This document shows positions 25,637 through 35,563 of a stretch of DNA of 43,139 bases, one piece after another. The translations under genes and the position numbers were made by a program. Source of the stretch: an uncultured Lachnospiraceae bacterium (GTDB lineage Bacteria; Bacillota; Clostridia; Lachnospirales; Lachnospiraceae); NCBI GenBank assembly GCA_947165275.1, contig CAMUZQ010000016.1, positions 1-43,139 of the forward strand, written 5' to 3'. Position 1 is the stretch's first letter; the number at the start of each line of letters is the position of its first letter. The notes under the pieces are model-generated. The model was not told the DNA's origin. It ran no database searches and saw nothing but the letters and a program-made list of their open reading frames with translations.

Positions 25637-26829
25637 TATCTCCTCCTCTTAATCTTATCTATACTTATGACAACAAAAGATATGACACAGGCGTAATAAA
25701 GCGCTCCGCTCACCGTAAGGCTTATCACATTCTCGTGAAATACCCTCAGCACAAAAAAGAATGCCAGCGTGGTGATCAGATAGATTATCTCCGCTGTCTT
25801 CATCCTTCCTGTGGCGAAGTATCCGAAGACTATGATCATGATAAAAAAATCATAGCTTCTGTGATACGTCATAACAAGAGACAACAACGCCGCAAGAGAA
25901 ACAAAAAGCTCGTCATTGCCCTCCGGCATGATCAAAGCTGCAGTAAATATGAATATCATCACAGCGGCAGTGACCACAAGTCCAACAGGAGAGCCGTGCG
26001 TAAGGGCTCCTATATCTATACTGCCCTCTCCGGCAAGCGCTGACGCCACCTTCAGAGGCTTTATCAGCATATCGGCATAAGGCTCATGCAGCATATATGC
26101 TGCCGCCCCCGTAAGCAGGATATGCGGTATAAGGCTTATGATAAAAGCCTTCCATTTCCTTTTGTATATAAAATACAGCGCAAGCGGTGCGGTCACCGTG
26201 TATTTAAGGTAGCTCAGCGACAAAAGCAGTCCTGCAGGCAGAGCCCTGCAAAAGCTCTCTTCCCCGCTGTCATCCAGTGATACATACACCGCCAGCAGAT
26301 AAAACGCAAAAGCAAAAAGAGTATGCTGTCCGACTCCGATCTGATTTCTCCACGGGGTCCCCGCAAGCATCAGCATCATGAAGACAGGATACAGCCTCTC
26401 ATCAGTCCGGGCCATGAAGGTCTTTTTTAAGAGCCATATTATAACGGCAGTACAGATTATATTTGTCATCACCCAAAGCACACGGGCCGCTCCGTAGGGC
26501 AGGAGCGTATAAGGTGTGAGGATGTACAGCAGGGACGGAAACTGATTTGCTTCCATTCTCTGCGGAGTCCCGAGGCTGTCATAATAATCGTAAAAGCCCT
26601 TAAGATGCTCTATATCAGGCAGCCTCCCCGCATCAAAATCCATACTGAGGTCATAAGGATCATATCCGTTCACAAGAGCCGTGGCAGCATCATACTGAAA
26701 ATCCTGGCTCCAGACCAGACCGTTTTTGATCCCCTCATATATTGATACGATACTGAGCAGTACCATAAGCAAGTACAGCACCGCCCAGAATCTCCTGTCT
26801 GATGTAGCCTTTTTTACAAATCCCTTCAT
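25636..26829 (-). CDS. Polytopic GT-C glycosyltransferase (GT87/DUF2029-like)
   Basis: A 397-residue membrane protein with about ten hydrophobic helices. After the first helix an external loop holds SQDFQYDAATALVNGYDPYD, with the acidic residue typical of GT-C enzymes. NQFPSLLYILTPYTLLP, WRNQIGVGQHT and YLKYT follow, a pattern matching the DUF2029/GT87 family, which uses polyprenyl-phosphate sugars to glycosylate outside the membrane. It is flanked by phosphoglucomutase (18 bp upstream) and two polyprenyl-phosphate sugar synthase-like genes. Family assignment is from these motifs. Confidence 0.8.
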   Translation of the reverse strand: MKGFVKKATSDRRFWAVLYLLMVLLSIVSIYEGIKNGLVWSQDFQYDAATALVNGYDPYDLSMDFDAGRLPDIEHLKGFYDYYDSLGTPQRMEANQFPSLLYILTPYTLLPYGAARVLWVMTNIICTAVIIWLLKKTFMARTDERLYPVFMMLMLAGTPWRNQIGVGQHTLFAFAFYLLAVYVSLDDSGEESFCRALPAGLLLSLSYLKYTVTAPLALYFIYKRKWKAFIISLIPHILLTGAAAYMLHEPYADMLIKPLKVASALAGEGSIDIGALTHGSPVGLVVTAAVMIFIFTAALIMPEGNDELFVSLAALLSLVMTYHRSYDFFIMIIVFGYFATGRMKTAEIIYLITTLAFFFVLRVFHENVISLTVSGALYYACVISFVVISIDKIKRRR

Positions 26830-26847
26830 CTGAGGAAGCAGGCCGGC

Positions 26848-28539
<1,692 letters not shown>

Positions 28540-28577
28540 AGATCAATACCTCCATAAAATAGATTACAATCTTTTAT

Positions 28578-28586
28578 ATTTTACCA
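28578..28586 (-). promoter_or_regulatory. Extended -10 promoter of the phosphoglucomutase-led run
   Basis: TGGTAAAAT on the minus strand fits an extended -10 (TGn plus TAAAAT), about 40 bp before the ATG at 28539. No good -35 is seen, as is common with extended -10 promoters. The sequence ATTTTCACAA occurs twice just upstream (28588-28597 and 28611-28620) and could be a regulator site. Confidence 0.5.
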
Positions 28587-28634
28587 CATTTTCACAAAGA
28601 GTAGGTATTCATTTTCACAACAGGGTTTCGTCTG

Positions 28635-28661
28635 TTAGCACTCACTCGAGACGAGTGCTAT
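28635..28661. promoter_or_regulatory. CIRCE operator (HrcA binding site)
   Basis: TTAGCACTC, nine bases, GAGTGCTAT: eight of nine positions of the right arm pair with the left, matching the CIRCE consensus TTAGCACTC-N9-GAGTGCTAA except the last base. It abuts the -35 element of the htpG promoter, where a bound HrcA repressor would block RNA polymerase. Confidence 0.95.
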
Positions 28662-28689
28662 TGACAACCTTCTTCATTCGTATTAAACT
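28661..28689 (+). promoter_or_regulatory. Promoter of htpG
   Basis: A perfect -35 TTGACA at 28661-28666 is followed after 17 bp by TAAACT at 28684-28689, a weaker -10. It overlaps the last base of the CIRCE operator and precedes htpG by about 70 bp. Confidence 0.7.
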
Positions 28690-28757
28690 TTGTAAGGCAA
28701 ACGGCAAAAGCGCCGGATCACGGCTGCTGAACATAAATTTTCAAAGGAGATGATACA

Positions 28758-30839
28758 ATGGCAGAAAAAAAGGGTACGCTTTCTATATCAAGCGAAAATA
28801 TTTTTCCCATCATAAAAAAATGGATGTACTCGGATCAGGACATCTTTATCCGTGAGCTTATATCAAACGGATGCGACGCCATCACCAAGCTGAAAAAGCT
28901 TGAGATGATGGGCGAATACTCCGCGCCGGCCTCAGAGACCGGAGGAAACGACAGCGACATGCTCAAGGGCCGCATCGATGTGGAATGCGACAACAAAGGC
29001 AAGACCCTCACCTTCATCGATAACGGTATAGGAATGACAGAGGAGGAGGTTGATAAGTACATCAACCAGATCGCTTTTTCCGGAGCAACTGATTTCATAG
29101 AAAAATACAAGGACAAATCCGACTCCGATCAGATCATAGGTCATTTCGGACTCGGCTTTTATTCCGCTTTCATGGTAGCGGACAAGGTGGAGATCGATTC
29201 CCTTTCTTATGCAAAGGATGCCTCCCCTGTCCACTGGGAATGCGAAGGCGCAGGAACCGATTATACGATGACCGCAGGCTCCTATGACAGGGTCGGGACC
29301 AGGATCACCCTGCATATCTCCGATGACTGCCTGAAATACTGCAATGAATATTCAGTACGCGAGGTTCTGGACAAATACTGCTCCTTCATGCCCCAGGAGA
29401 TCTACCTTACCACAGTTGACAAGCCTGCTCCCGAGCCGAAAAAAGACAAGGACGGCAACGAGATCCCGCCTGAGCCGCCGAAGCCAATAAATGACACCAT
29501 GCCTCTTTGGGCAAAGACTCCCAGCGACTGCACCGATGAGGAATACAAGGAATTCTACAGGAAGGTCTTCCATGACTACAGGGAGCCCCTATTCTGGATC
29601 CATCTCAATATGGACTATCCCTTCAACCTCAAGGGGATACTTTATTTCCCCAAGATCAATATCGAATACGAATCCGCTGAGGGTGTGATAAAGCTTTACA
29701 ACAACCAGGTCTTCGTCGCTGACAATATAAAGGAGGTCATCCCGGAATTCCTGATGCTCCTGAAGGGAGTCATCGACTGTCCCGACCTGCCGCTCAATGT
29801 TTCCAGGAGCGCGCTCCAGAATGACGGCTTTGTGACAAAGATATCCGACTATATCACAAAGAAGGTTGCCGAGAAGCTTTCCGGGCTTTGCAAGACAGAC
29901 AGGGAAAATTATGAGAAATACTGGGACGACATCTCTCCCTTCGTCAAATACGGCGTGCTGAAGAATGACAGATTCGCGGACAAGATAAACGACTATATCC
30001 TCTTCAAGGATATCTACGACAAGTACACAACCCTTCCCGAAGCTCTCGATGTTAAGCCCACCGACACGGGAGACGATGAAGACGGCTCAGATAAGGACGA
30101 GACCGAAAAGAAGGAAGAATCCGGAGAAGATAAGCCCGAGATCGTAGACGCTGACGGAAACGTCATATCCGGAGAGAATCCGGAAAAGCCCGGGGCTTCC
30201 TCTGAGGACGGGGCCGAAGAAGAAAAGAAGGAGAAGAAGGTATACTATGTGACGGACGAGACGCAGCAGAGCCAGTATATAAATATGTTCAAGTCGTCAA
30301 AGATGACTGCCCTCGTGCTTACCTACGCCATAGACCAGCCCTTCATCCAAAGGCTTGAGATGAAAAATCAGGGAATTAAATTCCTCCGTATCGATGCCGA
30401 TGTTGAGGACGTTATGAGAGGCCGCATCTCAAAGAAGGAACGCGAGGAGTTCGAGGAAAAGTCAAAGGAGCTTGAAAAATCCCTCAGAAAGACTCTTAAA
30501 CGTTCAAAGCTTTCCGTAAAGCTCGATAAGCTCAAAAACAAAAAGGTAGCCTCCATGCTCACTCTCTCCGAGGAGAAGCGCCGTATGGACGATATGATGA
30601 AGATGTATTCAATGGGAGAACCGCTTCCCGAAGCACATGATGCCGATGGGGAGACGCTTATCCTGAACGTTAACCATCCACTGGTCGAGCATATGATGTC
30701 CGATCCCGACAGTGATGCATCAAAGCTCATAGAACAGCAGCTTTACGATCTGGCACTGCTTTCAAACAAGCAGCTGTCGCCGGACGAGATGACAAAATTC
30801 ATCCAGAGGTCCAATGATATCCTGTTAAAGACCCTGTAA
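28758..30839 (+). CDS. htpG: Molecular chaperone HtpG (bacterial Hsp90)
   Basis: An ATP-dependent dimeric chaperone of the cytoplasm. The 693 residues show the GHKL ATPase motifs: SNGCDAITKL with the ATP-site Asn/Asp, DNGIGM, the glycine-rich GHFGLGFYSAF and GTRITLH. The middle domain has PLNVSRSALQ, and a dimerisation domain ends the protein. HtpG is usually 600-640 residues. The extra length is a strongly charged Asp/Glu/Lys insert at about 430-500 between the middle and C-terminal domains, plus a smaller Pro/Lys-rich insert near 220-240. AAAGGAG lies eight bases before the ATG. Control by HrcA is indicated by the upstream CIRCE element. Ends at a strong terminator shared with the convergent DUF2225 gene. 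Confidence 0.97.
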   Translation: MAEKKGTLSISSENIFPIIKKWMYSDQDIFIRELISNGCDAITKLKKLEMMGEYSAPASETGGNDSDMLKGRIDVECDNKGKTLTFIDNGIGMTEEEVDKYINQIAFSGATDFIEKYKDKSDSDQIIGHFGLGFYSAFMVADKVEIDSLSYAKDASPVHWECEGAGTDYTMTAGSYDRVGTRITLHISDDCLKYCNEYSVREVLDKYCSFMPQEIYLTTVDKPAPEPKKDKDGNEIPPEPPKPINDTMPLWAKTPSDCTDEEYKEFYRKVFHDYREPLFWIHLNMDYPFNLKGILYFPKINIEYESAEGVIKLYNNQVFVADNIKEVIPEFLMLLKGVIDCPDLPLNVSRSALQNDGFVTKISDYITKKVAEKLSGLCKTDRENYEKYWDDISPFVKYGVLKNDRFADKINDYILFKDIYDKYTTLPEALDVKPTDTGDDEDGSDKDETEKKEESGEDKPEIVDADGNVISGENPEKPGASSEDGAEEEKKEKKVYYVTDETQQSQYINMFKSSKMTALVLTYAIDQPFIQRLEMKNQGIKFLRIDADVEDVMRGRISKKEREEFEEKSKELEKSLRKTLKRSKLSVKLDKLKNKKVASMLTLSEEKRRMDDMMKMYSMGEPLPEAHDADGETLILNVNHPLVEHMMSDPDSDASKLIEQQLYDLALLSNKQLSPDEMTKFIQRSNDILLKTL

Positions 30840-30871
30840 ACGCAAAGCCCCTTAATGTGGAGCAGAGCAGT

Positions 30872-30916
30872 AAAAAGCCCCGCCCGGAAGCGTCCGGCGC
30901 GGGGTTTTTCTTTTTT
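30872..30916. terminator. Bidirectional terminator between htpG and the DUF2225 gene
   Basis: A GC-rich stem (CCCCGC and CCGGA paired with TCCGG and GCGGGG, one bulged base) is flanked by AAAAA on the left and TTTTTCTTTTTT on the right. It therefore works as an intrinsic terminator for htpG on the plus strand. The A-run on the left gives a T-run for the minus strand transcript. Confidence 0.9.
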
Positions 30917-30922
30917 ATATCC

Positions 30923-31855
30923 TCAATCCTCCATCTCATCCTCTTCCGGGATCACATTGGAAGCCTTGATCTTAAGTATCTTTTCCTTGATCTCTCTGGC
31001 GTTTTCCCTTATGTTCTTCCTTGCTCCCGGAGCCACGAGTATATTGGAGAGAAGCTTCAGTGACTTATCAAATTCCCTTGTCTTATAGTACATGGCTGCG
31101 ATGATATAATTCACCGTGTACTGGTCCAGGCTGCCGCACATGGGAAATGTTTCATTCTGGGCGGCATATATAAATCCCTCCAGAGCCTTTTTCTGCAGCT
31201 CTCTTTCGGTATTCCTGTATTCCACATACTTGTCCACAGAGTCAAACCGGGTGTCGTCCAGGGCCTTCCTCTGCCCCCTGACAAGCCAGGACATCTGAAG
31301 GCATAGATAGGCCTTTTCCGAGGTCTTGGCCGTGATAGCCATTGCAGTCGCAAAAGCAAGCTCAAATCTCTCAAGCGCATCCTCGTAGGTATATATTGTT
31401 CTTTTGCCGTCCTCCGGATTCGCCAGAAAATTGCAGCTTATCTTTTCCCTGACTATCTTCTTCTGAGTCGCCGTGATATTCGAAAAATTCCTTACAAGAG
31501 CGGAATAGCCGCAGCACGGGCAGGAGACGACGGTATATTTTAAGGTGTCGACAGGCTCGTATCTGGGTCTGAGATCCAGATCATGCCCGACAACCCTCGA
31601 CCTGTTGGCTTTTACGGCGAGAGACTTGAAGGCTGTGCTGCATACAGGGCACTCATACGATTTTGCAAGCAGATAGGTGGTCTCCTCGCTGAGCTTTTTC
31701 TTTTTTTCCTCCTCCGCCGCGAGCCTTGCGGCCTCGGCTTCTTCCTTAGCCGTCAGCCTGGCCTTCTCCTCGGCATTGTCCCTTGCCTTATTATCCTCAT
31801 ATATATCACCGTCGAGATCGATCCCGAAGTTTTTAAGACCTGAAAGTATTCCCAT
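30923..31855 (-). CDS. DUF2225 family protein with zinc-ribbon-like cysteines
   Basis: A 310-residue soluble protein. The first 60 residues are an Ala/Glu/Lys-rich helix likely to form a coiled coil. Then come CPVC (about 70) and CPCCG (about 117), the cysteine pairs of a zinc site, followed by a helical TPR-like region containing YEDALERFELAFA and KSLKLLSNIL. This order fits the DUF2225 family of Firmicute proteins of unknown function. AGGAGG precedes the ATG. It lies 36 bp after glnS on the same strand, so it is probably cotranscribed, and ends at the terminator shared with htpG. The C-terminus is acidic. Confidence 0.85.
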   Translation of the reverse strand: MGILSGLKNFGIDLDGDIYEDNKARDNAEEKARLTAKEEAEAARLAAEEEKKKKLSEETTYLLAKSYECPVCSTAFKSLAVKANRSRVVGHDLDLRPRYEPVDTLKYTVVSCPCCGYSALVRNFSNITATQKKIVREKISCNFLANPEDGKRTIYTYEDALERFELAFATAMAITAKTSEKAYLCLQMSWLVRGQRKALDDTRFDSVDKYVEYRNTERELQKKALEGFIYAAQNETFPMCGSLDQYTVNYIIAAMYYKTREFDKSLKLLSNILVAPGARKNIRENAREIKEKILKIKASNVIPEEDEMED

Positions 31856-31891
31856 ATCATCCTCCTCTGTTTGTCATTAATACATAATACA

Positions 31892-33565
31892 CTATTTTCC
31901 GGATGCCGGTAACCTGAAGGAGGATTTCAATGAAACCACCCTGTTCATCACAAGCTCTCCATCCTTTGAATCCCTGGCATCTACGCAAAAGAATCCGTTT
32001 CTGACAAACTGGAAGGAATCATAAGCCTTTGCTCCCTTAAGCGCCGGCTCGGCGTAGCATTCCTTCAGGGTTACGAGCGAATCCGGATTGACATTCACAT
32101 TTCCGTCCGCGTCGTATACCCCCTTCTCCTCATCGACTATATTCTCATACAGCCTGGCTGTAAATCTCACGGCACCCTCCGCCATTACCCAATGGATGGT
32201 TCCCTTTACCTTGCGGGGCATCTCCTTATCCGTCCCCTGCTTTGTCTCGGGATCATAGGTGCAGTGGACCACCGTGACCCGTCCCTCATCATCCTTCTCA
32301 AACCCGACGCACTTTACAAAATATGCATTCATCAGACGGACCTCGTTTCCCGGGAAAAGCCTGAAATACTTTTTCGGCGGCTCCTCCATGAAGTCCTCCC
32401 TCTCTATATACAGCTCCCTGCCAAAGGGGATCTCTCTCTCGCCAAGCTCCGGGTTGTCGGGATTATATATTCCCTTCACCAGCTCCGTCTCTCCCTCGGG
32501 ATAATTGTCTATGATAAGCTTCACCGGATCCAGGACAGCCATTATCCGCCTGTCCTTCTTTTTAAGATCCTCCCTGATGCAGTACTCGAGCATCGGCATC
32601 TCGGCCGTGGAATTAGCCTTTGAAATACCGGAAAGCTCCACAAACATCTTAAGTGAATCAGGAGTATAGCCTCTCCTTCTTAAGCCCGCTATGGATACAA
32701 GCCTCGGATCGTCCCAGCCGTCCACTGTCCCGTCCTCCACAAGCTTTTTGATATATCTCTTGCCTGTCACCACATCCTTCAGATACAGCTTTGCGAATTC
32801 TATCTGTCTGGGAGGCTTTTCAAAGCCCACATTCTGCACCACCCAGTTGTAAAGAGGTCTGTGATCCTCAAATTCAAGAGTACATATGGAATGAGTGATC
32901 CCCTCAAAGGCATCCTCCAGAGGATGAGCGAAATCATACATCGGATAAATGCACCACTTATCGCCCGTATTCTGATGCGTAAGATGAGCAACCCTGTATA
33001 TTATGGGATCCCTCATATTGATATTTCCCGAGGCCATATCTATCTTCGCTCTCAGGGTTTTTTCGCCGTCGGCAAACTCTCCGGCCTTCATTTTTTCAAA
33101 AAGCTCCAGATTTTCCTCCACGCTCCTGTCACGGTTCGGATCATTGCGTCCCGGCTCCTTAAGCGTCCCCCTGTACTCCTTCATCTCCTCCGCGCTGAGA
33201 TCCGAAACATAGGCAAGCCCTTTCTTTATCAGAGTGACTGCAGAGTCGTACATCCTGTCAAAATAGTCTGAAGCAAAGAAAAGCCTGTCCTCATAGTCAG
33301 CTCCAAGCCAGCTCACATCCTCCTTTATCGATTCCACGAACTCACTTTTTTCCTTTGTGGGATTTGTATCATCGAATCTGAGATTGAACTTTCCCCCGTA
33401 CTCCTGTGCAAGCCCGTAGTTCAGAAGAATGGACTTCGCATGGCCTATATGCAGATAACCATTGGGCTCCGGCGGAAATCTTGTATGTACAGTATCATAG
33501 ACTCCCTCCTGCAGATCCTTTTCGATCTCGTTTTCAATAAAATTTTTTGACCTATCCTCAGACAT
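31892..33565 (-). CDS. glnS: Glutaminyl-tRNA synthetase
   Basis: Class I synthetase that charges tRNA-Gln directly. The 557 residues carry [17 protein letters not shown] (HIGH motif), the glutamine-specific [36 protein letters not shown] and LDPVKLII, then the two anticodon-binding beta barrels ending near [12 protein letters not shown]. The usual VMSKR motif reads VTGKR here, a substitution I recall in other Clostridia-type GlnRS. A direct GlnRS in a Firmicute is notable because many members use the GatCAB route; some Lachnospiraceae and Clostridia have acquired glnS. It lies convergent to nothing on its 3' side except the cotranscribed DUF2225 gene. Confidence 0.96.
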   Translation of the reverse strand: MSEDRSKNFIENEIEKDLQEGVYDTVHTRFPPEPNGYLHIGHAKSILLNYGLAQEYGGKFNLRFDDTNPTKEKSEFVESIKEDVSWLGADYEDRLFFASDYFDRMYDSAVTLIKKGLAYVSDLSAEEMKEYRGTLKEPGRNDPNRDRSVEENLELFEKMKAGEFADGEKTLRAKIDMASGNINMRDPIIYRVAHLTHQNTGDKWCIYPMYDFAHPLEDAFEGITHSICTLEFEDHRPLYNWVVQNVGFEKPPRQIEFAKLYLKDVVTGKRYIKKLVEDGTVDGWDDPRLVSIAGLRRRGYTPDSLKMFVELSGISKANSTAEMPMLEYCIREDLKKKDRRIMAVLDPVKLIIDNYPEGETELVKGIYNPDNPELGEREIPFGRELYIEREDFMEEPPKKYFRLFPGNEVRLMNAYFVKCVGFEKDDEGRVTVVHCTYDPETKQGTDKEMPRKVKGTIHWVMAEGAVRFTARLYENIVDEEKGVYDADGNVNVNPDSLVTLKECYAEPALKGAKAYDSFQFVRNGFFCVDARDSKDGELVMNRVVSLKSSFRLPASGK

Positions 33566-33674
33566 TTGACATTACCAGCCTTTTTCATAGTTTTTTTCTT
33601 ATCAGAAACCCCTGTCCTCACAGCATATCCGGGATATTCTCTCAGATTTTTTTAAGTTTCTGAACAGTTGCATA

Positions 33675-33703
33675 TTGAATAATATCACGAAAGGTGATAG
33701 AAT
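33675..33703 (+). promoter_or_regulatory. Promoter of the tRNA-Thr gene
   Basis: TTGAAT at 33675-33680 and TAGAAT at 33698-33703 are separated by 17 bp, a good sigma-A match ending 11 bases before the tRNA. A 13-base piece (TTTCTGAACAGTT, 33657-33669) just upstream matches part of the interspersed repeat at 41531. Confidence 0.65.
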
Positions 33704-33714
33704 GCTAGAAGTTT

Positions 33715-33787
33715 GCTGTTGTAGCACAGTCGGTAGTGCGCCGCATTGGTAGTGCGGAGGTCTCCAGTTCGATTCTGGACAGCAGCA
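33715..33787 (+). tRNA. tRNA-Thr (anticodon GGT)
   Basis: A complete 73-base cloverleaf: acceptor GCTGTTG pairs with CAGCAGC (one G-T), D stem GCAC/GTGC, anticodon stem CCGCA/TGCGG around loop TTGGTAG giving anticodon GGT (reads ACC and ACT). Then a five-base variable loop, T stem TCCAG/CTGGA with TTCGATT, and discriminator A. The CCA end is not encoded. It has its own promoter and terminator and stands alone. Confidence 0.97.
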
Positions 33788-33788
33788 G

Positions 33789-33820
33789 AAAAGCCGGGTT
33801 TTCATCCCCGGCTTTTTATT
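33789..33820. terminator. Bidirectional terminator between tRNA-Thr and sigH
   Basis: AAAAGCCGGG and CCCGGCTTTTT form a ten-base-pair stem with A-run and T-run on the two sides, two bases after the tRNA and seven bases before the sigH stop. It can end both the tRNA transcript and the opposing sigH operon. Confidence 0.9.
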
Positions 33821-33826
33821 TTCCCT

Positions 33827-34429
33827 CTAAATGTACTTCTTCAGCTTGCCCCTTATCCTCTGTATCGCATTATCCATAGCCTTTTCGTTTTTTCCGAGGA
33901 CGTCTGCGATATCCGAATAGCTCATGCCCGTCACGTAAAGCTCAAGCACATTCCTTTCAAAGGGTGAGAGCTCCTGCTCTATAGCCCTTTCAAGCTCCTC
34001 GCTTTTTTCATTTGAAAGCACGATCTGCTCCGGCTCAGTAGTATCACTGGCTCTAAGCATATCCTGAACCTCCACGGTCCGTCCGCCCTCGTCATCATCC
34101 CTCTTTTCTTCATACAATGATACATAGGTATTCAGCGGGATGTGCTTCTTTCGTCCGGAGGCCTTGACAGCCGAATAAATATGGCGGGTGATGCAAAGCC
34201 TTGCAAAGGTGCCGAAGGAGGCGTCTCTACCCGGATCATACTCCTGTACGGCCTTGAAAAGTCCTATCATGCCCTCCTGGATCAGATCCTCATTCTCTCC
34301 TCCGATGAGATACATCGTGGAGGCTATGGATCTTACGACATTCTTGTAGCGCTCGAAGAGCTCATCTATCCCTGATGCCTCTCCCTCGCGTACTGTCTCT
34401 ATTATCTCCTCGTCGCTGTAGCTGCTCAA
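33827..34429 (-). CDS. sigH: RNA polymerase sigma-H-like factor
   Basis: A 200-residue sigma-70-family factor. Region 2 includes LIQEGMIGLFKAVQEYDPGRDASFGTFA (core binding and -10 recognition). Region 4 includes LSPFERNVLELYVTGMSYSDIADVLGKNEKAMDNAIQRIRGKL with a helix-turn-helix. Length and region 4 sequence fit SigH, the transition-phase and early sporulation factor of Bacillus and Clostridia. Gene order supports this: cysE-cysS-mrnC-rlmB-(yacP)-sigH is also the Bacillus order, although yacP is missing here. It overlaps rlmB by four bases. Whether the organism sporulates cannot be judged from one gene. Confidence 0.88.
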   Translation of the reverse strand: MSSYSDEEIIETVREGEASGIDELFERYKNVVRSIASTMYLIGGENEDLIQEGMIGLFKAVQEYDPGRDASFGTFARLCITRHIYSAVKASGRKKHIPLNTYVSLYEEKRDDDEGGRTVEVQDMLRASDTTEPEQIVLSNEKSEELERAIEQELSPFERNVLELYVTGMSYSDIADVLGKNEKAMDNAIQRIRGKLKKYI

Positions 34430-35181
34430 TTATTCCTCTGCCTTACGATCTCAAACGCCAGGACCCCGCATGCAACAGAGGCATTCAGCGAATCTATATT
34501 TCCCTTTGTGGGGATACGGACGATATGGTCACATTTGTCCTTTACAAGCCTGGACAGACCCTTTCCCTCTGCCCCTACCACTATACCCACGGGACCCTTC
34601 AGATCACATTCATACATCACCTTCCCGTCCATGTCGGCTCCGGCAAACCATATCCCCTTCTGCTTCAGCTCATCTATGGTACGGGACAGGTTTGTAACCT
34701 TTGCCACCGGAACATAGTTCAGCGCTCCCGCTGAAGTCTTCGCTACCGCAGCCGTGAGCCCCACTGCTCTGTCCTTGGGGATGATCACTCCGTGTGCCCC
34801 GGCAAGATCCGCTGTTCTGATCATGGCTCCCAGATTATGAGGATCCTCTATACCGTCCAGAACAAAAATAAAAGGCTCCTCTCCTGCCTTTTCCGCCTTC
34901 ATCAATATGTCCTCCACAGAAGCGTAGGCATAGGCTGCCGCCCTTGCGATCACTCCCTGATGATGCCCGGAAGGACTCATCTCATCAAGTCTCCTGCGAT
35001 CTGTAAAATCGACCCTCACTCCGGCCTTTTTTGCCTCACGCCTCACAGTATCCAGCTTTCCGTCATGAGCCCCGTCAAGTATATAAACCCTGTCTATGGT
35101 CCTTCCCGACCTGAAAGCCTCTATCACCTCATTCCTGCCCTCTATGAGCATAGGATCATATCCGCTGTCTCTATTCTCCAT
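34426..35181 (-). CDS. rlmB: 23S rRNA (guanosine-2251-2'-O)-methyltransferase
   Basis: A SPOUT-fold methyltransferase using S-adenosylmethionine to modify the ribosomal P-loop. The 251 residues comprise an N-terminal substrate-binding domain (IEGRNEVIEAFRSGR) and the knotted catalytic domain, with LDGIEDPHNLGAMIRTADLAGA, VAKTSAGAL and the C-terminal knot VVGAEGKGLSRLV and IPTKGNIDSLNASVA. These are the three classic TrmH/RlmB motifs. It overlaps both neighbours: 11 bp with mrnC and 4 bp with sigH. YacP, which separates RlmB from SigH in Bacillus, is absent. Confidence 0.93.
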   Translation of the reverse strand: MENRDSGYDPMLIEGRNEVIEAFRSGRTIDRVYILDGAHDGKLDTVRREAKKAGVRVDFTDRRRLDEMSPSGHHQGVIARAAAYAYASVEDILMKAEKAGEEPFIFVLDGIEDPHNLGAMIRTADLAGAHGVIIPKDRAVGLTAAVAKTSAGALNYVPVAKVTNLSRTIDELKQKGIWFAGADMDGKVMYECDLKGPVGIVVGAEGKGLSRLVKDKCDHIVRIPTKGNIDSLNASVACGVLAFEIVRQRNN

Positions 35182-35563
35182 AATAAATATCCAGTCCTGC
35201 CTTTATCAGCTCGTCTATGCGATCAAATCTCTCCGTCAGATACAGATAGCCGAAAAGAGCCTCCAGCCCCGTGGCCTTATGATAATCGATCCCGGTGGCG
35301 TTTTTTGCCTGATGCGATACATGTGCATTACATCCCCTGCGCATGATATCATGCTCATCCTCATGAAGCACATCACCCTTGTCAAACCTGTCATAGACCC
35401 TTGCCTGACAGGTCGCGCTCACTATCCTCGATGCCTCTCTGTGAAGCTTTCTGGCCTGCGTATTGCCCCTTTTAACCAGTATGGCCCTCATATACAGACC
35501 ATAAACCCCGTCCCCCAGGAACGCAAAGGTGAGAGGCGAATAAGTCCTTATATCCTGCTCCAC
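35171..35563 (-). CDS. mrnC: Mini-ribonuclease III
   Basis: A 130-residue RNase III-like enzyme without a double-stranded RNA binding domain, which trims 23S rRNA ends in Bacillus. The catalytic aspartate lies in FLGDGVYGLYMR (Asp18) and the C-terminal acidic site in TGLEALFGYLYL. RKLHREASRIVSATCQARV is the conserved helix between them. Length and domain content match MrnC. It overlaps the end of cysS by 16 bp and rlmB by 11 bp, in the same order as in Bacillus. Confidence 0.92.
   Translation of the reverse strand: MEQDIRTYSPLTFAFLGDGVYGLYMRAILVKRGNTQARKLHREASRIVSATCQARVYDRFDKGDVLHEDEHDIMRRGCNAHVSHQAKNATGIDYHKATGLEALFGYLYLTERFDRIDELIKAGLDIYYGE

Noticed and set aside
33602-33805. A 67-codon minus-strand frame reading PESNWRPPHYQCGALPT
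   Set aside because: It lies antisense to the tRNA-Thr and its terminator. It is a well-known false protein produced by translating a tRNA gene backwards.
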